From Mycolicibacterium aurum (GTDB lineage Bacteria > Actinomycetota > Actinomycetes > Mycobacteriales > Mycobacteriaceae), in assembly GCF_900637195.1 (NCBI RefSeq), contig NZ_LR134356.1:4030001-4094000 (forward strand): a stretch of 64,000 nucleotides of DNA, in the 5' to 3' direction. The position numbers and the translations under genes are program-made. Below, one piece after another: positions 32,751-40,900 of the stretch. The notes beneath the pieces are model-generated. The model made no database searches, was not told the origin of the DNA, and was given only the letters and a program-made list of their open reading frames with translations. How positions within the stretch are numbered: the stretch's first letter is position 1; every line of letters begins with the position of its first letter.

Positions 32751-33134
32751 GTGGCGGTCAACAACACGCGCAGGGCCCGCGCCGCGCGGCGGCGTAAGCG
32801 CCGGGTCGCGGCCGTCGTCAACGACCTCACCGAGCAGCAGTGGGCGACGATCAAGGCGGCGTGGGACGGCTGCGCGTACTGCGGCAAGACCACCGGGACG
32901 ATGCAGCGCGACTGCGTCATGGCGATTTCGCGCGGCGGCCGCTACACCGTCGACAATGTCGTTCCCGCCTGCGGGGCGTGCAACGCCAGCAAGTGCAACG
33001 ACGAGGTGACCGGTTGGCTGCGGCGCAAGCGGCTCGACGAGCGGTTGTTCCTGGAGCGCTACGTTCGGATCCGTGCCGAACTCATGGCCGCGGTCACACG
33101 CGAGAGTGAAGCCACGGTCGTGGAATCAGGCTGA
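32751..33134 (+). CDS. HNH-type zinc-ribbon endonuclease-like protein
   Basis: A 127-residue protein with a basic N-terminus (RRARAARRRKRR) and a C-terminal HNH-like fold: CAYCGKTTGTMQRDC, AISRGGRYTVDNVVPACGACNASKCND. Both zinc CxxC pairs are present, as is the asparagine, but the first residue of the HNH core, normally DH, reads DC, so nuclease activity is not assured. The start is uncertain: the GTG at 32751 gives VAVNNTRRARAARR and no better ribosome site is seen. It is read in the same direction as pepN after the palindromic spacer. No partner methylase is near, so a restriction role is unlikely. Confidence 0.65.
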   Translation: MAVNNTRRARAARRRKRRVAAVVNDLTEQQWATIKAAWDGCAYCGKTTGTMQRDCVMAISRGGRYTVDNVVPACGACNASKCNDEVTGWLRRKRLDERLFLERYVRIRAELMAAVTRESEATVVESG

Positions 33135-33150
33135 ATCACAGCCCGGAATG

Positions 33151-33633
33151 CTATGTCGCCGAAGGCATGGCGGGGCACTGCTCGCCGAGCGATTCCGCGG
33201 CGTCGTTCATCGAGCGCGCCACCCGCTCGAAGTCGGTATCGGAGGGGCGGGCCTGCCCGTCCGGTTCCTCAGCCGCCGCGGTTTGCAGCGCCGCCAACTC
33301 CGCGGCGCCGTCGGCCCACCGACGCAGGTCGGTCTTGAGGTCGGCGGCGTCGACCGAGTCGACCGCGCCGCGCATGCGGTCGGCCATCTGCTGCTGCCGC
33401 TCGGCGACGGCCCGGTAGTCCTCGGGTCGTCCTCCACCGTTGAGCAGCGTGTCCCGCACCGCCGCGGCGTTGGCGTTCCACTGCCGCGCCACATCCTCGA
33501 CGACGGCGCAGTCCGCAGTCGACACCGACCGACGACCAGCGGTCACCCACCACGCCAACCCACCGGCCACCACCACGACCACCACGGCCACGGCCACCCA
33601 CAGCCACCGGCGCCGGGAGCGCTGCCCACTCAT
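33151..33633 (-). CDS. Membrane-anchored protein paired with the ESX-associated-type gene
   Basis: A 160-residue protein with a short basic N-terminus (MSGQRSRRRW), one transmembrane helix (residues about 11-30, LWVAVAVVVVVVAGGLAWWV), and an extracytoplasmic helical domain with two cysteines (in TADCAVVED and GEQCPAMP) likely joined by a disulfide. No family is recognised. Its ATG overlaps the stop of the preceding gene by ATGA, so it is made together with the WXG-like protein. It may be a chaperone or anchor for that protein; this is inference from the gene pairing only. Confidence 0.75.
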   Translation of the reverse strand: MSGQRSRRRWLWVAVAVVVVVVAGGLAWWVTAGRRSVSTADCAVVEDVARQWNANAAAVRDTLLNGGGRPEDYRAVAERQQQMADRMRGAVDSVDAADLKTDLRRWADGAAELAALQTAAAEEPDGQARPSDTDFERVARSMNDAAESLGEQCPAMPSAT

Positions 33634-34757
33634 CGCGGCACCGACGCGCCCGGGCGCATGGGATCCAGTTCCAGGATGCCGCCCGCGGGCGTGGGCACAT
33701 ACATCGTCAGCCGCGGATTCTCCACCTGGATGCGGTAGATGTCCTTGATGTCGATCGGGTTCCAGTCGTTGAATCCCCACGGCACCGAGATCTTGCCGGT
33801 GGCCTGGTGCACGTGTTCGGCCTCGAACTGATAGTCAACCCACTGCGCCTGGTGCCACATGCCGTCCTGCTGCACCCATCGCACGTGACCCTCGGCGTTG
33901 CTGAAGGACTCGCCGACCACCCGGATGCGGTACGCCTCCTGCAGCACCACCGGCGGTTTCTCCCCCCAACCATTCGGAGGCGGCGACACCACGTCCTGCA
34001 GCCCTGTCGTTCCCCCCACCACCGGCGGGACAACGGGCTTCTCCCACGGCCTCGACGGCGGGAACGGTCCGACCGGCGGCCCTCCGCCCGGGCCGGGCGG
34101 GTATGCCTGGCCGTACTCCCACCGGCCACCCCCGGGCGCGGAGTCCGGCGGTGGTGGCGGATCAAACGGGTAGCGCCACCCCTGGTCGCCCTCACCCTGC
34201 ACGAAGGACGGTCCGTCCTCGTCGTCCGCACCCTGCCCCGACGTGGGCCCCTTCTCGGGGACCGTGCCCGCGCCCAGGGCCTGATACTCGGAGGAGATGG
34301 TGCCGATGCGACCGGCTATGACGTTCAATTCAGCATTGGAGCGCTCCACTATCTCGGCGAGCTCACCGCTGCCCTGGCTGATGACCGGGTAGAGCATGCT
34401 CTCACCCAGCGGCGTCGGCGGAACCCCGGCGGCAGCGGTGCGCACCCGCTCGCGAACCGAGTCCAGATCGCGTCGGCCCGACTGCACGACCTCCGCCGAT
34501 CGGTCGATCTCGGCGCGCAGACGTTGGTCCAGCCGGGCGGCCTCGCCCAATACCACCGCGTGGCGTTCGTTGGCAGACTCGTAGGCGTCGGCGGCGGCCC
34601 CGGCCCACGCGGCGCCGGGAGCAGCACCGCGCACGTCGCCCTGAAGTCGGGTCAGCGCAGAACTCGCGTCGTAGGCCGACCCGTCCTGCGGCACCCCGTC
34701 ACCGAACGTCCCCCGCGCCCTGGACCAGATCGCCATGAAAGCTTCGAGCGCAGACAC
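33630..34757 (-). CDS. ESX secretion-associated (EspA/EspE-type) WXG100-like protein
   Basis: A 375-residue protein. Residues 1 to about 150 are helical, with AFMAIWSRARGTFGDGVPQDGSAYDASSALTRLQ and a WxG turn in GAAWAGAAADAYESANE, the layout of the Esp/WXG100-like N-terminal domain in EspA, EspE and related mycobacterial proteins. Residues about 170-260 are rich in Pro and Gly. The last 110 residues (from QEAYRIRVVGESFSNAEGHVRW) are globular, with many aromatic residues. The YESANE after WxG is close to, but not exactly, the YxxxD/E export signal. GTG at 34757 has GGAGGGAC upstream. It is coupled by ATGA to the membrane protein gene that follows. Confidence 0.7.
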   Translation of the reverse strand: MSALEAFMAIWSRARGTFGDGVPQDGSAYDASSALTRLQGDVRGAAPGAAWAGAAADAYESANERHAVVLGEAARLDQRLRAEIDRSAEVVQSGRRDLDSVRERVRTAAAGVPPTPLGESMLYPVISQGSGELAEIVERSNAELNVIAGRIGTISSEYQALGAGTVPEKGPTSGQGADDEDGPSFVQGEGDQGWRYPFDPPPPPDSAPGGGRWEYGQAYPPGPGGGPPVGPFPPSRPWEKPVVPPVVGGTTGLQDVVSPPPNGWGEKPPVVLQEAYRIRVVGESFSNAEGHVRWVQQDGMWHQAQWVDYQFEAEHVHQATGKISVPWGFNDWNPIDIKDIYRIQVENPRLTMYVPTPAGGILELDPMRPGASVPR

Positions 34758-34862
34758 CGGTCACCGTCCCTCCATGCAGTCAAGGGTAGGGCCTGCCGAC
34801 AACCGTGTGGCGCAGCTCTTTCCGCACGACTGCGGAGCAAGGCCCTCAGACTGCACGGTGAA

Positions 34863-35348
34863 TCAGCGGGGCGAGACCCCCGCCGAGAGCACCCGGATGC
34901 CGCTGATCAGACCATCGATGAGGTTGCCCTCCTTGAAGGAGGCGGCAGCTGCGGACACCCCGAGCGGCGCGGCCTCCTCGATGCCCCGGCCCTTGACCTG
35001 TGAGCCGTAGACGACCTCGATGAGCTTCTGGTTGGGCGACACGGCCAGCAACACGGCGTTGTCCGGCGTGGCCACCCGGGCCAGGATGTCGCGCGCCGCG
35101 GCGGCGGAGTCCGCGCCGAGGTCGCCGATGTAGACCGCAAAGCGGGCCTTGGCCGCGCGGGAACCGAACTTCAGCGCGTTGTCCAGGATCACCAGGTCTT
35201 TGATCGGGAACGGGTAGTGCACCGACAGCTCACCGGGCTCGGTGACACCGGAGATGCGTCCGCTGGCGGTGATCGCCGAGCCGTAGGGCAGCTCGGCCAG
35301 GTCACGCCCGCCTGTACGCGTCAGCTCACCACTTGCCACTTGCGCCAC
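34863..35348 (-). CDS. DUF5130 protein, likely respiratory supercomplex-associated (PRSAF1-like)
   Basis: A 161-residue protein with TPM-like character: ITASGRISGVTEPGELSVHYPFPIKDLVILDNALKFGSRAAKARFAVYIGDLG, then VLLAVSPNQKLIEVVYGSQVKGRG. It corresponds in position and length to M. tuberculosis Rv2468c. From memory, the M. smegmatis neighbour pair MSMEG_4692/4693 was found in cryo-EM structures of the III2IV2 respiratory supercomplex, this one as PRSAF1 at the cytoplasmic side. The GTG at 35348 starts 23 nt inside the end of the ctaJ-like gene, so the two are translationally coupled. No signal peptide or membrane helix is present. Confidence 0.75.
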   Translation of the reverse strand: MAQVASGELTRTGGRDLAELPYGSAITASGRISGVTEPGELSVHYPFPIKDLVILDNALKFGSRAAKARFAVYIGDLGADSAAAARDILARVATPDNAVLLAVSPNQKLIEVVYGSQVKGRGIEEAAPLGVSAAAASFKEGNLIDGLISGIRVLSAGVSPR

Positions 35349-35559
35349 CCCCGATCGTCAGATGCGAGCCATGGCCGCCGTGACCATGGTCGGCCGGTTC
35401 GTCAGCCGCCCACAGGATGGGCTCGTGCGTCCACTTCTCCGAGAGCTCGTAGGTGGCCGGATGCGGCCCCTTCTTGGTGAAGATGAACAGCGACAGGAAG
35501 CCGGCCAGCGCCAGCGGTACGAGTAAGAAACTCGCGTGCACAAGGGCTGTTGAGTTCAC
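35326..35559 (-). CDS. ctaJ: CtaJ-like small subunit of cytochrome aa3 oxidase supercomplex
   Basis: A 77-residue membrane protein, VNSTALVHASFLLVPLALAG at the N-terminus with one transmembrane helix (residues about 6-27, ending LSLFIF), then a cytoplasmic or periplasmic segment KKGPHPATYELSEKWTHEPILWAADEP and a His/Gly-rich end HGHGGHGSH. Size, helix position, and place next to the DUF5130 gene fit CtaJ, an actinobacterial accessory subunit of complex IV. The start is the GTG at 35559. The two genes share 23 nt. Assignment rests on recalled gene order in M. smegmatis plus the topology. Confidence 0.7.
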   Translation of the reverse strand: MNSTALVHASFLLVPLALAGFLSLFIFTKKGPHPATYELSEKWTHEPILWAADEPADHGHGGHGSHLTIGGGASGKW

Positions 35560-35584
35560 CTGCAAACCGTATCGCACCGCCTGG

Positions 35585-36250
35585 TCAGGCCGCGCCCTCA
35601 CCCAGATATCTGACCCAGGCCGGGTCGAGCTCCTTGACGCTGGACAGCAGGCGCCAGTGCTGGCCCTTCGGAGGTAGCGGCGTGGTGTGCAGCGACCAAC
35701 CCAACTCGCTGAGCAGCCGGTCGGCTTTGCGGTGGTTGCACGCCGAGCACGCCGCCACGCAGTTCTCCCACGTGTGACCGCCGCCGCGGCTGCGCGGGAC
35801 GACGTGGTCGACGGTGTCGGCCTTGGCACCGCAGTAGGCGCAGCGGAACCTGTCGCGGTGCATCAGCGCCGCCCTCGTCATCGGGACACGCGCCCGGTAC
35901 GGCACCCGCACGTACGTCCGCAGCCGGATCACCGTGGGGACGACCACCGACCGCGTCGCCGAATGGATGACCGGCCCCACCGGGTCGTCATGCACGACGT
36001 CGGCCTTGCCGCACATCAGCATGACCACCGCGCGGCGCATCGGGAGAGCGGTCAGGGGCTCATAGGTGGAATTCAGCAGAAGCACCCGGCGCCGACCCCA
36101 GATCGACGGCTCCGGCACGGTGGCAGGGAGGGAATCGACTGCGGGGGCCACGCTGTGCAGCGCGAACGGCACTGTCGTCGATGACGACCCGGATGAGCCC
36201 GCCGCGGCCCGGTGATTCCGGTGGCCGCGTCCATTCTTGCGCTGCGCCAT
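35585..36250 (-). CDS. HNH endonuclease domain protein (Rv2469c-like)
   Basis: A 221-residue protein (222 in M. tuberculosis Rv2469c). The middle, VLLLNSTYEPLTALPMRRAVVMLMCGKADVV, is the N-terminal part typical of this actinobacterial HNH family. The canonical HNH module follows: FRCAYCGAKADTVDHVVPRSRGGGHTWENCVAACSACNHRKADR, with both zinc CxxC pairs, DH and the asparagine intact. The start ATG at 36250 has a near-perfect GGAGGACGT site; the frame is open further upstream but lacks such a site. Role unknown. It is 25 nt before the ctaJ-like gene on the same strand, so the three genes are likely one transcript, divergent from glbO. Confidence 0.9.
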   Translation of the reverse strand: MAQRKNGRGHRNHRAAAGSSGSSSTTVPFALHSVAPAVDSLPATVPEPSIWGRRRVLLLNSTYEPLTALPMRRAVVMLMCGKADVVHDDPVGPVIHSATRSVVVPTVIRLRTYVRVPYRARVPMTRAALMHRDRFRCAYCGAKADTVDHVVPRSRGGGHTWENCVAACSACNHRKADRLLSELGWSLHTTPLPPKGQHWRLLSSVKELDPAWVRYLGEGAA

Positions 36251-36404
36251 ACGTCCTCCGACGACAGTCCACCATGGATCTGCACAGATCGCACGGCAAT
36301 TCTCGACGTGTTCGCTGGTCAGTCCGATGAACATCGCGTAACCGGTCGTCGGCCGCGCCCCACACGCCGTCCGCTCGCAGAGCCCGCACGGGCGATGGCC
36401 CACA

Positions 36405-36815
36405 ATGGAGGCAATGGACCCGCAGAGCAAGCAGCAGTCGTTCTATGACGCGGTGGGCGGACACGCAACGTTCCGCACCATCGTGTCGCGGTTCTACGAG
36501 CTAGTCCGGGAGGACGAGATTCTTCGCCCGCTCTATCCCGAGGACGACCTCGACGGTGCCGAGGAGAGGCTGCGCATGTTCCTCGAGCAGTACTGGGGCG
36601 GCCCGCGCACCTACTCCGAGCAGCGTGGCCACCCCCGGTTGCGGATGCGTCACGCGCCCTTCCGCGTGGGCTACCTCGAGCGCGACGCGTGGCTGCGCTG
36701 CATGCACACCGCCGTCGCCGAGATCGACTCCCAGACGCTGGACGATCCGCATCGCCAGGAACTGCTCAACTATCTGGAGATGGCGGCCCAGTCGATGGTG
36801 AATTCGCCGTTCTGA
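36405..36815 (+). CDS. glbO: Truncated haemoglobin O
   Basis: A 136-residue group II (2/2) globin, closely similar to M. tuberculosis Rv2470 (128 residues). Key residues by alignment: Y31 (B10), Y44 (CD1), proximal histidine H83 (F8) and W96 (G8); the stretch RLRMFLEQYWGGPRTYSEQRGHP is fully conserved. It binds oxygen tightly and is linked to respiration and to peroxide and nitrogen-oxide chemistry at the membrane. The start may be the ATG at 36405 or the one at 36414; the first is used here. It sits beside the ctaJ/DUF5130 genes, so respiratory functions cluster here. Confidence 0.96.
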   Translation: MEAMDPQSKQQSFYDAVGGHATFRTIVSRFYELVREDEILRPLYPEDDLDGAEERLRMFLEQYWGGPRTYSEQRGHPRLRMRHAPFRVGYLERDAWLRCMHTAVAEIDSQTLDDPHRQELLNYLEMAAQSMVNSPF

Positions 36816-36843
36816 ACCGCTGCGCTGATCCGCGCACCGCGGT

Positions 36844-37533
36844 TCAGCGCAGCACCACCGCGGGGTCGCCCCGCCGTCGGTAGACCGTCCCGAACCGGGC
36901 ATCGATACGCAGCCACGCCGGCGTCGCCCGCACCCGCACCACCTCGTCGGCGCCCACCGACTCCGGCGCGAAGCGGTCCTGCGACGGCGACTGCGGCAGG
37001 AACCCCATCGCCGTCAGCGCGAACACGCACCGCATCGGGATGCCGACGCTGTCCTGCCCCGCCGTCACCCGCACCACCTCCTGGTCCAGCAGCGACGCCG
37101 GCGGACCGTGGGCACTCGAATGCTCCTTCGCCAGACTCAACCCCTGCTGCGCCAGATCGAGCACCGCCCGGGCGGGCACATCGTCGAGGTGCACGAATCC
37201 CGATTCCGGAGGCAGGACACCGCGCCACGCCGAATCCATGCCGAAACCAGTGGCGACGTACCCGTCGTCGGCCATCGCCCGCAGACCCGGCAACAGCGCG
37301 TCTGCGCCCGCACACAGGTCGGCGGGCCGGATCCGGCCGGCCACGGCTCGGCTGGCGAGCACGTCGAAGCCGGTGGCCGCCCAGGCGACGATCACACCGC
37401 CCGAACGTTCCCGCAGCCGAATGACGGTGGCCTCGTCCAACCGCAGCGCGCGCTCGGTGAACGTCGCGAGGTCTTCCCGGTGGGCGGCCCTGTCCTGCGG
37501 ACCGAGCCACACGCCACGCTCACCGGCCGTCAT
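36844..37533 (-). CDS. Conserved hypothetical protein (Rv2474c-like)
   Basis: A 229-residue soluble protein, beginning MTAGERGVWLGPQDRAAHREDLATFTERALRLDEATVIRLRERSGGVI, with a central GFVHLDDVPARAVLDLAQQGLSLAKEH. No catalytic motif, membrane helix or cysteine cluster is recognised. Size and position match M. tuberculosis Rv2474c, which is also uncharacterised as far as I know. The ATG overlaps the stop of the thioesterase gene by ATGA, so it is produced with thioesterase and gdh. It is the last gene of that operon, convergent with glbO. Confidence 0.8.
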   Translation of the reverse strand: MTAGERGVWLGPQDRAAHREDLATFTERALRLDEATVIRLRERSGGVIVAWAATGFDVLASRAVAGRIRPADLCAGADALLPGLRAMADDGYVATGFGMDSAWRGVLPPESGFVHLDDVPARAVLDLAQQGLSLAKEHSSAHGPPASLLDQEVVRVTAGQDSVGIPMRCVFALTAMGFLPQSPSQDRFAPESVGADEVVRVRATPAWLRIDARFGTVYRRRGDPAVVLR

Positions 37534-37949
37534 CGTGTCCAGCGGTGCAGATATTCGCGTTGGGCGTCCGAAAGCCGCTGCAGCCGTTGCTCTTCGATGT
37601 GCACCGCGGCCAGCTGGGTCTCTGCGATGACCGCGGGCCGCGAGTCGGCCGGCGCGCCGACCGAGCGCACCTCGTAGCCCACGGTGAAGTCGACCGCGCG
37701 CACCCGCTTGGACCACATCGTGACCTGAAGCGGCGAATCGATCAGCCGGAGTTGAGCCTTGTAGGCGATCTTCACCTCCGCGATCAACAACCCGATGGTC
37801 GTGATCTCGTCGCCGAACGGCTCGGTCAGGAACGGGATTCTGGCCTCTTCCAGGATCGTGACCATGGTGGCGTGATTGATGTGCTGATACATGTCGATGT
37901 CCGACCACCGCACATGCACCGGCGCCGTGAACCCGCGGTGATCGGTCAC
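37530..37949 (-). CDS. Hot-dog fold acyl-CoA thioesterase (4HBT family, Rv2475c-like)
   Basis: A 139-residue single hot-dog domain. The active-site motif VRWSDIDMYQHINHATMVTILEEAR is that of 4-hydroxybenzoyl-CoA thioesterase-like enzymes, with the catalytic aspartate in SDIDMYQHINH. It hydrolyses acyl-CoA to free acid and CoA; acyl specificity cannot be read. The start is a GTG at 37949 whose GTGA overlaps the gdh stop. At its other end it overlaps the Rv2474c-like gene by ATGA. The three genes therefore form one coupled unit. Confidence 0.9.
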   Translation of the reverse strand: MTDHRGFTAPVHVRWSDIDMYQHINHATMVTILEEARIPFLTEPFGDEITTIGLLIAEVKIAYKAQLRLIDSPLQVTMWSKRVRAVDFTVGYEVRSVGAPADSRPAVIAETQLAAVHIEEQRLQRLSDAQREYLHRWTR

Positions 37950-40900
37950 CCAGAGCTTCCCGTTCCACTCGTCCGCGTCATGCTGCGGATCTGACGAGCC
38001 GCCACCGACAGCGTCGCGAGGTCGTGCTCACCACTTTCGTACAGTTCCGTCAGGGTCCGGCGGGCCCGGCCGATCCGGGAACTGTTGGTCATCTCCCACT
38101 CGCCGATCTTCTCGACCCCGTTCTCGTCAGGCTCTCCGACCGCCAGCACGTCGAAGCACAGCGCCCGCAGCGACCCGTAGATGTCATCGCGAATGGCCAA
38201 CCGCGCCAACGAATGCCACCGGTCGTTCCGGCTCAGCCGGGACACCGCGGTCAGCAGTCCGTCGGTACCCAGGTGATCCATCAGCGCGAAGTAGGCGTCG
38301 GCGACCTCGGCCGGGTCCCGGTCGATGATGTCGGCGATGTCGATCACGTCCAGCAGGCTGAACTGGTAGAGCCCCGTCGCGACCGTGTACGCCAGATCGT
38401 CGGGTACACCCTGGGCGCTGAACTCCCCCGCTTCCTTGGCGACGATCGCCCTGTCGTCCCCACGCAGCCACTCCGGCATCAGCGGGGTCAGGGCGGCCAC
38501 CTTGTCGGCGAAGCGATTGATCTCGGCTCCCACGGCCAGCGGTTGCGGCCGGTAGTTGAGCAGCCAGCGCGCGGCACGGTCGATGAGCCGACGCAGGTCC
38601 AGGGTCATCCGGTCGGTCACCGCCACCGATGCACCGTTGACGCCTGCGGCGCGTATCTGGTGCCACACCCGTCCGAACCCGAAGATCGCGTCGCCGGCGG
38701 CAAAGCTGCGCACCGCATCGATGGGGGCGACACCGACGTCCTCGGTGACGCGGTAGGCGTAGGAAATGCCAGCGGCGTCAACGACATCGTTGACCAGCAT
38801 GGTGGTGACGATCTCGCGGCGCAGCTGGTGCGACCGGATCTCGGGGGTGAATTGGTCGCGCAGCGTCGTCGGGAAATACGACGGGATCCGGGACGCGAAC
38901 ACCTCCTGGTCGGGCAGGTCTCCGGCGAGCAGATCGTCCTTCAGCGCCAACTTGACGTGGGCCATCAGGGTGGCCAGTTCCGGTGACGTCAGGCCCATCC
39001 CCGCGTCGGCGCGGCGCTTGATCTCTTTCTCCGACGGCAGCGCCTCCAGTTCGCGGTTGAGGCCGCGATGATCGACGAAATCCTTGATCATTCGGGCGTG
39101 CACTGAGAGCAGGCTGGCGGCGTTGGCCCGGCTGGTTCCCATCAGATCGTTCTGACTCTCGTTGTCGGCCAACACGAGCCGGCCGACCTCGTCGGTCATC
39201 GACAGCAGCACGTCGGTGCGTTCCTCGACACTGATCTTGCCCGCGGTGACCAGCGAGTCGATCAGGATCTTGATGTTGACCTCGTGGTCGGAGCAGTCCA
39301 CCCCGGCGGAGTTGTCCATGGCATCGGTGTTCACGCGGCCACCGCACAGGTCGAACTCAGTCCTGCCGAGCGACGTCACCCCGAGATTGCCGCCCTCACC
39401 GATCACCTTGGCGCGCAACTGGTTTCCGTTGACCCGGACTGCGTCGTTGGCCCGGTCACCGACGTCGGCATCGGCTTCGGTCTCAGCCTTGACGTAGGTG
39501 CCGATGCCGCCGTTCCACAGCAGGTCCGCGGGCGCCTTGAGGATCGCCTTCATCAGGGCGGGCGGCGTCAGCTCCGTCACGGTCTCGTCGAGACCCAGTG
39601 CCGAGCGGGCCTCCGGGCTGATCGCGATGGACTTCTGGTCGCGACTGAACACTCCGCCGCCCGGGCTGATCAGGGACTTGTCATAGTCTTCCCAGCTGGA
39701 CCTGGGCAGGTCGAATAGCCGGCGACGCTCCTCCCACGACGACGCCGCGTCCGGCGACGGGTCGATGAAGATGTGCCGATGGTCGAACGCCGCGAGCAGC
39801 CGGATGTGCTTGGACAACAGCATGCCGTTGCCGAACACGTCACCGCTCATGTCACCGACACCCACCACCGTGAAGTCCTCGGACTGGGTGTCCACGCCCA
39901 TCTCGCGGAAGTGGCGCTTGACCGACTCCCATGCGCCCTTGGCGGTGATGCCCATCGCCTTGTGGTCGTAGCCCACCGAACCGCCGGAGGCGAACGCATC
40001 GCCCAGCCAGAACCCGTAGGACTTCGCGACTTCGTTGGCGATGTCGGAGAAGGTGGCGGTGCCCTTGTCGGCCGCCACCACCAGGTAGGCGTCGTCGCCG
40101 TCGCGGCGGATCACCTCGGTGGGCGCGACGACGTCACCACTGATCTTGTCGACGTTGTCGGTGATGTCGAGCAGACCGGCGATGAAGAGCCGGTAGCAGG
40201 CCACGCCCTCTTCCCGCGCGGCCTCACGGTCCAGCGCCGCATCTCCCGTCGGCGCCGGCGGCCTCTTCACCACGAAACCGCCCTTGGCGCCCACCGGCAC
40301 GATGACCGCGTTCTTGACCGCCTGCGCTTTGACGAGCCCCAGGATCTCGGTGCGGAAGTCCTCGCGCCGGTCCGACCACCGCAGGCCACCGCGAGCCACG
40401 AAACCGAAGCGCAGGTGCACACCCTCGACACGGGGTGAGTACACGAAGATCTCGAACTTCGGCCGGGGCAACGGCAGCTCATCGATGAGTTCGGGATTGA
40501 GCTTGAACGACAACACATTCCGGGCACGGGCCGAGTCGGGGCTGGTGATGAAGCAGTTGGTGCGCAGCGTCGCCTGGATCATCGAGGCGAACGCGCGCAA
40601 CACCCTGTCGGTATCGAGGCTGACCAGCGCGTCGATGTCGGCGGCGACGGCGGCGACGGCCGCCTGCGCGTCCAGGTTCGCGCCGCCCGGGTTCCCCTCG
40701 CCGGGGGTGGCCGACGGAACGAACAAGGCCTCGAACAGGGCCACGAGCGAGCGCGCGGTCCCGGCGTTGTCGTTGAGCACCGTCTCGATGTGGGACTGGC
40801 TGTAGGAGAAGCCGGCTTGCTTGAGGTACTTCGCGTAGGCACGCAGAATCGCGACCTGCTGCCAGGTCAGCCCCGCGCGCAGCACCAGCTCGTTGAACCG

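Noticed and set aside
30044..32920. 958-codon open frame on the minus strand
   Set aside because: Antisense of pepN, whose GAMEN and HEMAH motifs prove the coding strand.
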